64,000 bases of DNA from CBCXVS01 sp965178525 (GTDB lineage Bacteria > Tectomicrobia > Entotheonellia > Entotheonellales > Entotheonellaceae). The DNA lies in NCBI GenBank assembly GCA_965178525.1, contig CBCXVS010000004.1, forward strand, positions 1 through 64,000, given 5' to 3'. Every line of letters starts with the position of its first letter. Positions within the stretch are counted from its first letter, which is position 1. The translations under genes and the position numbers were made by a program. The notes under the pieces were generated by a model, which saw only the letters and a program-made list of their open reading frames with translations, was not told the DNA's origin and searched no databases. Shown here piece by piece: positions 29,387-38,361 of the stretch.

Positions 29387-29455
29387 CTGGGGTCGTCGCT
29401 TTTGGACGCGGGGTTCGACCCGGTTCGGACGAGAGAGGTGGACGAATAATTCCTC

Positions 29456-30718
29456 TCAGGGCCCCCCACTGTCGGGTTCACTGCACCCCCGCAGAGCATC
29501 GATAACGCTGATCCGTTCAACATCCACCGGTTGATGCTTGGCCGATTGGACAATGACCCGTCGGACCAGGTTGTAGAGCAGAAGGAAAACGGTCCGTTCT
29601 TGCCGTACTCCCACCACGGTTTTGCCGGGCCGTGCATCCATCTGCATCGCAGTTTTGAGTGGTCTCAGACGCGTTGCTGCTTCCCAGCGTTTGAAGGAGG
29701 GTTCGGCCAGATCATCTTTTGAAGAGCATGGCGCATCCACTCAGGTCGTGACCAACGTGAGCACTCGCGAGCGCAAGCCGGGCTGGATCACCTGATGCCG
29801 CAACTCTGGCAGGAAAAGCGATGCAGGGAACGCTGCCAAGGTTGGGGGATCGAGCCCAGCCGGCCAGGTCTTGGGCTGGAACCCTTCCACCCGTTGGTCC
29901 TGCTGGCCATGGGCCATGATCCACCGCGAGCGGGGTAGACCTTGGCTCTGAGGGGTCGGTCGGGTAGCGGGGATCACCAAGGGCCGAGACGGGGTGAAAG
30001 CGACCATCTGTCGGGCACCGACTCGCATGAGGGCGGGCAAACCGGCCAGTCTGAGCAAGGCCATCTGGGCATCGGACGATAGGCCCCGCTCCGTCACCAG
30101 CACCTCACCTGGTTCCATGGCCGGATGCATCGGTTGGACTGGGGACAACTCGTGGGGGTTCAAAGCAGACGCCGCTAGGGGGGGGAGCAGGCCCCTGCCC
30201 GCATGGAAAAGCGCCAGCAGCCGGGCCACGGGAAAGCCACCGCCGGGCGGTTGTTCGCCGGGCGGGCCGACCTCGTCTTGCCACACCGGGGTATCGGGCC
30301 TGGCGCCCCCGGAGGCCTCGACGAAGAAAACGCGATGGCCATGCCAGCGCCCGTCCTCCAAGGCCGTGGCCGGGCCGACTGGCCGACGCGTTCGCAGAGG
30401 TGGTCCAGCACGCCTCCAGGCAGCTGGGTAGGAGCCGGGCAGGAGGCCGAGGCACTGGAGTAGCCACCCGTTCAGTGCGGGAGATGACGGCAGGCGGCAT
30501 GGCCAGGGAGAAGTTGCCCCAGAGAGGCCTGGACGGTGACGACCGGATGGAGGAGGCGGTCGCGCCACTCGGTATAGCCGACCGCCTCACACGCCGCCGG
30601 AATGGCCTCGGATGGGAGGTGGGCGGCGCAGTCGGCCTGGAGGCGTTGCAGCCGGGGGGTGATACGGGATATCCGGAGCGCTTCTCCTGTCAGTGGGGGG
30701 AATGAAGGCCCTCATCAT
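29456..30718 (-). pseudogene. Degenerate IS4-family transposase
   Basis: Fragments in order on the minus strand match IS4-type transposases. They are a N-terminal part (HPVVTVQASLGQLLPGHAAC), a TGA, then SASASCPAPTQLPGGVLDHL, a frame change near 30380, and ALEDGRWHGHRVFFVEASG where the family has 'VDGSG'. Then come GEVLVTERGLSSDAQMALL ('GDRG'), a TGA at 29741-29743, and RPLKTAMQMDARPGKTVVGV with the YNLVR end. The catalytic Asp residues are changed (VEASG, TERG), so it is dead. It lies between the PlsC-like gene and the rest of the aryl-polyene cluster and may have removed genes there. Confidence 0.82.
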
Positions 30719-30827
30719 GAGAGGAGAGTCGGTCTCAGGCAATCGGCGTAACTGCTTCATCAAGAAAGGAGTTGGCTTGACTTAAGGCCATTCGGGCTGA
30801 ACCTGACATCCGAAATGCCTGCGACGT

Positions 30828-30901
30828 TAAGTGTCCGAACAGAATTAAATTCCTATCTTTCCTCTGGAAAAACGATGTCGCTAATTTTGTCCAGGTACTT
30901 A
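30828..30901. repeat. 74-bp MITE-like element, copy 2
   Basis: Homologous along its whole length to 19607-19680. The left end TAAGTGTCCGAACAGAATTA and the reverse complement of the right end, TAAGTACCTGGACAAAATTA, match at about 15 of 20 positions. Located 71 bp upstream of the alpha/beta-hydrolase gene and about 110 bp beyond the IS4 remnant. No transposase with matching ends is in the window; the right end recurs as a 13-base relic at 4111-4123. Confidence 0.75.
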
Positions 30902-30972
30902 TAGCATCTTTAAACACACGAACGCAAGGTGATCGAGAACCCGGTCATGCCGTCTGATGGGAAAGGTTAGAG

Positions 30973-31926
30973 ATGGTGACTCGTGGCGCCCTAAGGTGGC
31001 TCATTCCGCTGGTCAATCTCGCACTGTTGGTATCCTGTCGGTTGCCGAATCGAGCGCTCATTTACCCCCAGTCCGTTCCGGCTCAGGTGAAGAGTTGGAG
31101 CGAGGATATCGTCGAGGAACCTCTGGGCATCCATTTAGAGTGGGCGAGCCCCGATGGGGTGGGGCCGTTTCCGGCGGTGCTGGTGCATCCGGACCGCGAC
31201 GGGACCGCCTCGGATATGCGCGGCGTGATTTGGGACTTGGCCTGCCATGGGTATCTGGCCGTGGCCGCCGATTACCGGCGGCTGCAGCGGGGTCGATACC
31301 GGCGGTCGCTCTTCCCTTGGCGAGGGGATGCCGATGTGACGCGCTCGCTCGATCGGCTGCGGTCTCATCCCCAAGCCGATGCCAGTCGTCTGGCCGCCCT
31401 GGGATTTTCTCAAGGGGGAATCTTCAGTTTGCTCATCGCCGCCCGCGTGCCGGAGCTGAAGGCCGTCGTCGCGTATTATCCCGTGACCGACTTGAACCAC
31501 TGGTTCAACTACCCGCGCCCGAATCCGGTCCGCCGGTTGGTCTTCAGGTTGATCCGGCGATTTTTTTTCAAGCAATCCGGGGCCCGTGATGAAGCCGAAT
31601 TCCAGGCGATTCTGCGCCAGGCCTCGCCCTATGCCCAGGCGACGCACATCGCGGCTCCAGTCTTGCTCATCCATGGCACCGCGGATACCTCGGCCCCGAT
31701 TGAGGAGTCGCGGCGTCTGGCCACCCGTCTGGCCGCTCTCGGCCGTGAGGTTGAATTGCTGGAGATTGAGGGAGGACGCCACGTGTTCAACTTCAAGGAA
31801 CCTGAGCAAGCCGCCCCGGCCTGGCGCGCATCGCTACGTTGGCTTGACCGCTATCTTGAAATGACCTTGGGTCCAGCTCCGTCGACGTGTGACGTGGTGC
31901 GCGAGGCGCAGTCGGCCGAAGGCTAG
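30973..31926 (+). CDS. Dienelactone-hydrolase-like alpha/beta hydrolase lipoprotein
   Basis: Signal peptide ending in LLVSC (lipobox), so probably membrane-anchored. Alpha/beta-hydrolase body: PAVLVHPDRDGTASDMR (oxyanion region), nucleophile elbow LGFSQGGIFS with the catalytic Ser, Asp in IHGTADTSAP and His in GGRHVFN. 317 residues. It converges with the halogenase-like gene (21 bp between stops) and is one of two plus-strand genes within the cluster. A role in releasing or trimming the acyl product is possible but not shown. Confidence 0.85.
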   Translation: MVTRGALRWLIPLVNLALLVSCRLPNRALIYPQSVPAQVKSWSEDIVEEPLGIHLEWASPDGVGPFPAVLVHPDRDGTASDMRGVIWDLACHGYLAVAADYRRLQRGRYRRSLFPWRGDADVTRSLDRLRSHPQADASRLAALGFSQGGIFSLLIAARVPELKAVVAYYPVTDLNHWFNYPRPNPVRRLVFRLIRRFFFKQSGARDEAEFQAILRQASPYAQATHIAAPVLLIHGTADTSAPIEESRRLATRLAALGREVELLEIEGGRHVFNFKEPEQAAPAWRASLRWLDRYLEMTLGPAPSTCDVVREAQSAEG

Positions 31927-31946
31927 GGCCGGTGGGCTGAACGCGG

Positions 31947-33248
31947 CTACCAGCTCTGGCGGGAGGCCGTAGGCTGGCCGCTGAATCGACGCGCGGCGCG
32001 GCGGATATGCATGATGCCACAGAACAGGTTGAGGCCGAGGCGGACCCAGAGGGGGCGGTGGTCAAATGCGGCGCCGCTCAGGACCCAGAGCACCGGCCTG
32101 TCAAGCTGCCATGGCGGCGCCGGCGTAAAGAACAAATCGAGAAACGCGGGTTCGTAAAACCGCTGAATAAAGGGGAGGAAAGTGGCGGTTCCGCGGCGCA
32201 GTCGACGGGTGTAGCGCCGGAAGCGCCGGGCGCTGAAATCCTGAGCCGCAAATGCCTGCAAGATGTCGCTGGCGGCCAGCTCGGCAGACCGCATGGCCAG
32301 AAAGACGCCGGTTGAAAAGACCGGATCAATAAAGCCCGAGGCATCTCCGATGGCCACGTACCGGTCGGCTACAAACGGGGATCGTCGGTAGGAGAAATTG
32401 GCCGCAGTGTGGACGGGCGTAATGCGCTGGGCCCCCGCCAGCGCGTCGGTGAGGCGGGGCGAGGTGGCGAGGGTCTCCTCAAATAAAGCCTCGATGGATC
32501 CTGAGCGCGCCTTGACCACCTGAGCGTGTAAGACGCCCCCAACGCTATCGACGCCGTTGGCGAAGGGAATGCGCCAGAGCCAGCCCTGAGGCACGAGGTG
32601 GAGGCGGATGTTGCCCTCGGGGACGTCCGGTTCCCGCTTCATGGCGCGAAAATGGGCAAAGATGGCGACCTTACCCAACTCGGGTAGCGGTTCGCGCTTT
32701 CCGATGGCGTTGGAGGCAAAGGCAGCCCGTCCACTCGCGTCGATCAGCAGGCTCGCCTGAACCTCGCATGGGTGGCCGCCAGGCGCTTGAACCTGAACCG
32801 CCACCTTGTCCGGCTCCCAACGGGCACGTTTCACCACATGCTCGCGATAGACGGTGGCCCCGGCCTTCTCGGCGTGCCACAGCAAGAGGTCGTCAAATTC
32901 GGCCCGGACGACGTTATACGCCGAAGCGGGTTGGAATGGCAGGGGCGGAAAGGTAAAGGATTTACAAACGCGGCCCTCGTGTTCATCGTAGAGGGTGGCA
33001 CCCGGTTTGATGATAAAGCCGGCTCGCCGGACGGCATCGTGACATCCGAGGCGGTCGAAGATGGGAACGTTTGCCGGCAGGAGTGACTCGCCAATGTGAA
33101 ATCTCGGGAACCGCTCCTGCTCGAAAATCGCTACCTCCAGGCCGTTCTGGGCAAGCAGGGTACCCATGGTTGAACCGGCCGGCCCGCCTCCGACAACCAC
33201 CGCATCGAAGGTCGGATGACCCGTCTGAGACCCATCTTGCCGCGACAT
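31947..33248 (-). CDS. Flavin-dependent halogenase-like oxidoreductase
   Basis: FAD-binding VVVGGGPAGSTMGTLLAQNG, then FPRFHIGESLLPA. GFIIKPGATLYDE follows, placing K81 where phenol-type halogenases have the catalytic lysine. WLWRIP (223-228) is the W-x-W-x-I-P motif that distinguishes flavin-dependent halogenases from monooxygenases. 433 residues. Together with the methyltransferase at 25415 it suggests a halogenated, methylated aryl polyene like xanthomonadin. Non-halogenating relatives share most motifs, so activity is inference. The gene is now cut off from the ketosynthases by the 33.5-37.7 kb cassette. Confidence 0.85.
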   Translation of the reverse strand: MSRQDGSQTGHPTFDAVVVGGGPAGSTMGTLLAQNGLEVAIFEQERFPRFHIGESLLPANVPIFDRLGCHDAVRRAGFIIKPGATLYDEHEGRVCKSFTFPPLPFQPASAYNVVRAEFDDLLLWHAEKAGATVYREHVVKRARWEPDKVAVQVQAPGGHPCEVQASLLIDASGRAAFASNAIGKREPLPELGKVAIFAHFRAMKREPDVPEGNIRLHLVPQGWLWRIPFANGVDSVGGVLHAQVVKARSGSIEALFEETLATSPRLTDALAGAQRITPVHTAANFSYRRSPFVADRYVAIGDASGFIDPVFSTGVFLAMRSAELAASDILQAFAAQDFSARRFRRYTRRLRRGTATFLPFIQRFYEPAFLDLFFTPAPPWQLDRPVLWVLSGAAFDHRPLWVRLGLNLFCGIMHIRRAARRFSGQPTASRQSW

Positions 33249-33831
33249 ATGCTCGATTCCTTCTAGTAGAGCATTTCGTAAGTCCCTTATAAGTTAAGCT
33301 GCTCGTCGGCGATGAGGTCGAGGCGAATAGAGCACCCTCTCAAATCGCTTAGGACGCGGGCTAAAACAAGCTCGCCCTTGGCGTTGCTGGTGCCAGGTGC
33401 GACTGAAGGGCGTGTCGCGCACCAAGGGCTCTCTCGTATACGTCCCGATGATCAGACGACCTATGGGCTACTGCCTGGCCCCAATCAGAAGTATAGGAAA
33501 TTCAAGCGGTATTTTAGTGCTCGCACATCGGGAACACAACCCCCGAAAACGCCCTTGGGGCATCCCAGCGCCCCCCGTCGGCGGCAGCCCGCGCAGCGGC
33601 TCGCAGCCAGGCGTCGCGCGGAAATGCGTCGCCTGGACATGCCGCTCAGGAGCGGTTAGGCTGAGCCTCAGAGATTCCCTCGGGCGAGTGCCTCGGGAAG
33701 GCCGGTTTGGAAGGCAGGGGGGAACTTTTCACCGAGAATCATCCTAGCCATGTAGTTGTCGCGATGGAAGGTTCATGATAGGATTGATAGCTGTTACCCA
33801 CAACTCTTATACGACATTGCTGTGGATAACC
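33249..33831. other. Non-coding stretch at the left border of the foreign cassette
   Basis: No gene could be supported in these 583 bp. ATAGGAAATTCAA at 33493-33505 is repeated exactly at 37665-37677, beyond the cassette, with GGCTACT upstream and CGCACA downstream of both. The two may mark the ends of an inserted segment. Base composition drops after about 33750. Confidence 0.45.
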
Positions 33832-34164
33832 ATGAAAGTTCCACTCTTTCGAGCCGTATCCGAAGATGAGCGTGAAGATATACAATTTTTCCAAGGTTTC
33901 AGGCCGCACCCTAGAGGTCGCTCCTATCTATCGAAGCTCTTTGCCCGCTCTGCTGCGGATGCGGCCCGATTCGGTCGGGACAATTTTCGATTCGATGACA
34001 AACCCTTTCATCTCATGCAAGTGGAAGTCCCTGAGACGTTAGCCGAGACGTTCGAGTGTCTCTATTTAGATCGCAAACGTGCTGTCAATGTGCCTCAACA
34101 GCAATTGCCGCAGTTGAACAGGAAGGCTGTGATCCAAGAATTATCGTGGATTCCACTGAACTAG
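33832..34164 (+). CDS. Hypothetical protein, possible ADP-ribosyltransferase-fold (111 aa)
   Basis: Begins MKVPLFRAVSEDEREDI, followed by FRPHPRGRSYLSKLFARSAA and DAARFGRDNF. The order 'FRAV-S-x-E ... G-x-R ... SxxxKLFA-s-xxDA-x-fGR' recalls small bacterial proteins often found in toxin-antitoxin or mobile contexts, some with a reduced ADP-ribosyltransferase fold. No catalytic set can be assigned with confidence. An upstream in-frame Met at 33775 gives a longer, less likely form. First gene of the cassette, 14 bp before the EF-Tu-like gene. Confidence 0.55.
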   Translation: MKVPLFRAVSEDEREDIQFFQGFRPHPRGRSYLSKLFARSAADAARFGRDNFRFDDKPFHLMQVEVPETLAETFECLYLDRKRAVNVPQQQLPQLNRKAVIQELSWIPLN

Positions 34165-34178
34165 AGTCAGGTTATACA

Positions 34179-35225
34179 ATGGAATTTACTGCGACCATTT
34201 ATTTATTGAATACGGACGAAGGTGGACGGAAGTCCCCAATTTTTTCGGGCTATCGTCCGGCATTTTACTTCGGAGACAAACAGACAGATGGCGCAATTCT
34301 GTTTGATGACCAAGAGCCTATTTTCCCCGGCGAAAAACGCGAAGTGAAGGTGCGCGTCTTGCATCCGGAAACGCTCGAAGATGTTCTCAAGCCGAACGCC
34401 GTTTTTGAGTTTAAAGAGGGCTTTAAGGTGGTTGGAAGAGGCGCTGTTGAGCGGCGACCTGTCCTCCTAAAACATGTTCGCTATGCGCTTTATGTCCATT
34501 ATGATGCCTTGTGGCAAGAGGGATTTGAGACCTGGAAACAGAGTTGCACGAACAATCGGTCAAATGATCTGCCAGATGGCCTGCAGGTGGTCGACGATTT
34601 CAGCGTTCATCTCGAACATCTTCATCGTCTTTTGCAAAACGAGATCGAGAGCCCCCCAGGCGTCTTGATTCTGTTCCTTGATTATGGGCTTGGAAGCATG
34701 CTCACCGAGATTTCCGATGCAGGCCTACCAGATAAGCATGCGAAGTCAGGACTCGAAGAGAAAATCCCGGAACTCAAATTTGCAGAGCTCGTCAGGAAGA
34801 AGGTCTGGGAACTTACCAGGATACAGGGGGTAGAACAATGTATTCGAGTGTTGACACCCCTAGATCTCGTTTACATTTTTAAGAATATGTCGCAAGTCTC
34901 GGTGTTAAAATACGTCGTTGGCGCAGAGGGGCAGGTCCGCTACGATTCGCCGAACTTTATCGAGGCCATTGTAAGAGCCCGCCTCCTAGGCAGCGGCATC
35001 CCCGTGTTTCGGGTGGATCGCAATGTCTTGCTACCGGAACGAGATGAAGGGTTCTATCCTCACTATTATCAACAATTGGCGAGCGCCATCACGGAGCTGA
35101 TTAAGGCGTTGAACGAACATCAGCGGCATAACCGCATTTTGTCGACGATAATGTCATGTAATTATGAACGTCCCAGCTCGGATGATGATGACGTGATCGC
35201 ATGGTACCGTGGCTATACAACGTAG
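34179..35225 (+). CDS. EF-Tu domain-3-like domain fused to an unknown domain
   Basis: Residues about 1-95 (MEFTATIYLLNTDEGGRKSP, GYRPAFYFGDKQTDGAI, FPGEKREVKVRVLHP, and FKVVGRGAVERRP) follow the beta-barrel domain 3 of elongation factor Tu ('EGGRHTPFFxxYRPQFYF' to 'GRTVGAGVV'). No GTPase domain is present. Residues 100-348 are not recognised; they are mixed alpha/beta with LILFLDYGLGSMLTE and GSGIPVFRVDRNVLL. A TAG at 35223-35225 ends it, and the next frame starts immediately in phase. The two may be one interrupted gene. Composition is more AT-rich than the flanking cluster. Confidence 0.7.
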   Translation: MEFTATIYLLNTDEGGRKSPIFSGYRPAFYFGDKQTDGAILFDDQEPIFPGEKREVKVRVLHPETLEDVLKPNAVFEFKEGFKVVGRGAVERRPVLLKHVRYALYVHYDALWQEGFETWKQSCTNNRSNDLPDGLQVVDDFSVHLEHLHRLLQNEIESPPGVLILFLDYGLGSMLTEISDAGLPDKHAKSGLEEKIPELKFAELVRKKVWELTRIQGVEQCIRVLTPLDLVYIFKNMSQVSVLKYVVGAEGQVRYDSPNFIEAIVRARLLGSGIPVFRVDRNVLLPERDEGFYPHYYQQLASAITELIKALNEHQRHNRILSTIMSCNYERPSSDDDDVIAWYRGYTT

Positions 35226-36224
35226 ATGCTACCAGCGCTTCTCTTGCTAGACAAAGTGGAGGATGGGGGTGGTCTGAATCTCCAACAACATGTTGCGAAC
35301 CGCTGGCAAACCTATGCTAAGATGGCCTTTGACAAATACGCCGTTCATACGTTTTTCAATGATCTGTGTCGATGGGGGGCACATACGAATGCGGTGATTT
35401 CGGGAGCATTTCTCTATATGAGTGAAGGGGTCGTGTGGGGCTTGCCGCCATTTAGCAATTTTTCCGACAATATCTCTTGGATCGACGATCACCTGCGCTA
35501 CGCCATTCATAAAGAGTTAGGAGATTTCTGTCTGGATACGGTTATAAACGATGCGCAGCAGCTGCTCCATGTTCGACTGGACGAGTCACAAGTGATTAAG
35601 TGCCGAACCGGTTTCAATAACCTCCCCGTCTACACCATCGAGGTCTATCTGCCAACACTGCTCCGTGGCGCGATCTTCGACAGATGGTTATCCGACGAGC
35701 CGATTGCCAAACGGCGGAAGTCAGAAATTCTCTTGGAAGAGCGCGAGCGATGGGCACAGGCCAAGTCCGGAGAGCTATCAGGTCCTCTAGCGGTATGGAT
35801 TCGACGTGTTAGGGAGGGCTCTGAGCCCCCTAACGATGCACAAAAAGACGAGCTTAAACACTACCTCAAAAAAACCGCTAAAGATCGACTTCAGATAGTC
35901 AAAGATGCTTGGCGGGCGATCAAGTCCGAAGACCAAAGGCCAACATTTGCCTCCGCTTGGGCCGAGGGCACCCTCCCGGATTGGGTCAAGGGCGAGCTGA
36001 GAGACAACATGTGGTATTCGATGGACGCCTTTCTTGCAAGTGAGAGCTGGGCAACATCTCTGGACACGATGATTCAGGAAGCTATAGCTTATCTCTCTTG
36101 GGTCGAAGCTTGGCCACGCGTGCTGCACGTGGTCCGCGCTCTAGAACAAGGTACGGTGCCTTCTGATATTGGTTGGTATGAGGTCGATGCCAGGGTCCTA
36201 GGCGGGTCATTGGGGCGGGGTTGA
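35226..36224 (+). CDS. Hypothetical protein, in phase with the EF-Tu-like gene
   Basis: 332 residues, not recognised. It begins at an ATG directly after the TAG of the preceding gene in the same frame and has no ribosome binding site of its own. It is therefore either the second half of one ~680-residue protein or made by re-initiation. Visible features: FSNFSDNISWIDDHLRYAIHK near residue 80, a basic stretch around 155-165 (AKRRKSEIL), a charged helical region 190-245, and a C-terminal helical part. A glycosyltransferase-like acidic site (SWIDDHL) is conceivable but unsupported. Confidence 0.6.
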   Translation: MLPALLLLDKVEDGGGLNLQQHVANRWQTYAKMAFDKYAVHTFFNDLCRWGAHTNAVISGAFLYMSEGVVWGLPPFSNFSDNISWIDDHLRYAIHKELGDFCLDTVINDAQQLLHVRLDESQVIKCRTGFNNLPVYTIEVYLPTLLRGAIFDRWLSDEPIAKRRKSEILLEERERWAQAKSGELSGPLAVWIRRVREGSEPPNDAQKDELKHYLKKTAKDRLQIVKDAWRAIKSEDQRPTFASAWAEGTLPDWVKGELRDNMWYSMDAFLASESWATSLDTMIQEAIAYLSWVEAWPRVLHVVRALEQGTVPSDIGWYEVDARVLGGSLGRG

Positions 36225-36355
36225 CGCAAATTCGATCGTCGGGTACCCTTCCTCTTTAACCTTGCACTCTGTGCTACCGTTGTTCGTCACGATTTCACAA
36301 TGGCGTCCCGTGTCTTCAATCCTCCATTTGACCTTTCTTGTGGGAGGAGTCAACG

Positions 36356-37495
36356 ATGAGTTCTAACAATCCCAAGGCCCGCATGGCGGGATTGACTAGG
36401 TCCCAGATAGCTCAGAGACACATCACCTCACGGCCTGAGATGTCCACCGACAAAACGCCATTTGCACTGCAGTCAAAGATGTTGTGGCACCTTGCCAGAT
36501 TTGCAAAGTTGACCCCTTCGAGCGCTGCTTTTCCTATTCATATGGAAGTCAATCTGACGAATTATTGTAATCAGGGGTGCCGGTGGTGTATTGCGAGTTA
36601 TAGTCACATTGCAAACCCTTCGATGACCAAAGACAAGACGACCCGGCAAGTTGCAAAATTGGAACAGATACCGGGCATATCTCAACATCCTGAACGTCGT
36701 CGCGGTCTCGATATTGACTATTTGCAGACCTTTTTGGCACAAGCAAAGGCTAAAGGGCTACGCGCGGTGACGTGGTCTGGTGGCGGAGAACCCACCCTCC
36801 ATCCTGATTTTGTGCAGGCCGTCAAAGGGGCAGCAGCATTGGGCCTTGAGCAAGGTCTGATGACCAATGGCCTCTATCCCGCCGCCTATGTCCCTATCAT
36901 CGGCGAGCACCTACGATGGATACGCATATCGCTCGATACGCTGGATGCTGAGAAGTACCGGTATCAAAAATTCACTAAGCGCTTCGCTGAGGTCATGAAC
37001 AATATTGATCGTGTTGTACAATATCCCGTCAAAGTCGGCATCAATATGAATTTGGCGGATTGGAATGTGGACGAGGTTTTGACCATGGCACAGCAGTGCG
37101 GTGAGATGGGAGTGGACTACTTTCAGATTAGGCCGATCCTTGGTCTACCCTACAATATGCAGCATAACTCTCCCTATCGGAAACAGCCGGGGCAAAACTG
37201 GTTACAACGCCTCAAGCCACTTCTCCAGGAGGTCGAGACCTTCAGCACGGATACCTACCAGGTACTTGTCAGTGAGGATAAGTTCGAGGACCTGGCCGAT
37301 GTTGAAGGAAATTTCGGGCGCGTCTACAAAAAATGTATGTCTCACTTTTTCTTCTGTGTGCTCAACGCGGATGGCGATCTGTGCGTTTGTATGTACCACC
37401 TGGGGGACAAACGGTTTAGTTTCGGCAACATCTACGAACAGACGGTCGAAGAAATCTGGAGTAGCGACCGACAGCGCCAAGTGGTCAAGGCATGA
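36356..37495 (+). CDS. Radical SAM/SPASM protein with damaged C-terminus
   Basis: The N-terminal cluster motif VNLTNYCNQGCRWCIASYSH has C-x3-C-x2-C. VTWSGGGEPTLHPDF is the GGE motif, followed by MTNGLYP and WIRISLD. The SPASM region includes KKCMSHFFFCVLNADGDLCV and GNIYEQTVEEIWSSDR. The frame stops after RQRQVVKA; another frame continues HEINKLVHFIENPAP to 37558, the usual family ending. The segment between, where relatives carry the last Cys residues (C-x3-C), is missing. This suggests a deletion of about ten codons with frame loss. GGAGG precedes the start. Role unknown; last gene of the cassette. Confidence 0.83.
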   Translation: MSSNNPKARMAGLTRSQIAQRHITSRPEMSTDKTPFALQSKMLWHLARFAKLTPSSAAFPIHMEVNLTNYCNQGCRWCIASYSHIANPSMTKDKTTRQVAKLEQIPGISQHPERRRGLDIDYLQTFLAQAKAKGLRAVTWSGGGEPTLHPDFVQAVKGAAALGLEQGLMTNGLYPAAYVPIIGEHLRWIRISLDTLDAEKYRYQKFTKRFAEVMNNIDRVVQYPVKVGINMNLADWNVDEVLTMAQQCGEMGVDYFQIRPILGLPYNMQHNSPYRKQPGQNWLQRLKPLLQEVETFSTDTYQVLVSEDKFEDLADVEGNFGRVYKKCMSHFFFCVLNADGDLCVCMYHLGDKRFSFGNIYEQTVEEIWSSDRQRQVVKA

Positions 37496-37559
37496 AATCA
37501 ACAAACTCGTCCATTTTATCGAGAATCCGGCTCCCGATATCGACTTAAATTTTCTATAA

Positions 37560-37887
37560 ACGTTTTATCGTCTTCGACACCGAAGAATAGAACGAATTTT
37601 GTCCCTAAGAGCCTCGATTTATGGGCATTACAGATGGAGAGCCGCTGGCTACTCGCCTCGACAGATAGGAAATTCAAAGTACATCTTGCGCACACTTCCA
37701 GGTATTGTCAAGTCAGTTCAGCGTCTTGATGCACCTCGGGTGTGCTCAGATGAGGCTCCATCTGTCCCCAGAGGAGAGCTAGTGCGCCACCACAGCTAAA
37801 ACGATGCATAGTCTAAGCCAGTAGCACCAGTGTATGTTGAAAAATCAGCCGTTCAATCTTATGCATCAATTTAGATGTGGTCGAGTA
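37560..37887. other. Non-coding right border of the cassette, 328 bp
   Basis: Holds the second copy of ATAGGAAATTCAA (37665-37677). No gene could be supported. The ketosynthase remnant begins (by its 3' end) at 37888. Confidence 0.4.
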
Positions 37888-38357
37888 CTAGGATGACGGT
37901 CCCATGACCACTGCGGTTTGCACCCCGCCACGAGCCACGCCATGGACGAGAACAGTTGCTGGCATGGCCGGGAGCGGCTCGGTGGCAAAGCGGAGGTCGT
38001 GGCAAATAGGGTTGCGAAGGTAATCGAGAGTGGGGATCAAACCGCTGGACGCAGTCATGGTCGCCGCCGCCACACGGAGGGCGCCAAGGCTGCCGTACTC
38101 GCCCACGAGATGGGTGACCGAGGTGATGCAGGGACCGTCGGACTCGAATATTCCCGCCATGAGCTCTAGTTCAGCGGTGTCCTGCTCAGGGTCGCCACTG
38201 CCCGATAAGTAAGCCACGTCGATGGCGTCCGGCGCAACCGCAGCAGCGGTCAGGGTGCGGTTGAGCAGGCGGTGATGCAGTTGCGCCGGTGAGAGATAGC
38301 GGTACGGCTGTGACCCATCCCCGTGATCACGGCCGGAGGTGTCGGAGACGTCGTCAT
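37888..38357 (-). pseudogene. Ketosynthase/chain-length-factor remnant with large internal deletion
   Basis: The minus strand starts at 38357 with MTTSPTPPAVITGMG, the normal N-terminus of a ketosynthase, 4 bp after the stop of the preceding ketosynthase gene. After GMG the sequence jumps, with a frame change, to the C-terminal third: YLSPAQLHHRLLNRTLT, AYLSGSGDPEQDTAELELM (in place of 'HGTGTxxND'), and PATVLVHGVARGGVQTAVVM. About 250 residues including the active-site region are missing. The remaining 'SGSGDPEQD' lacks the catalytic His, so the parent was a chain-length-factor-like protein. The deletion lies next to the cassette border. Confidence 0.78.
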
Positions 38358-38361
38358 GACA

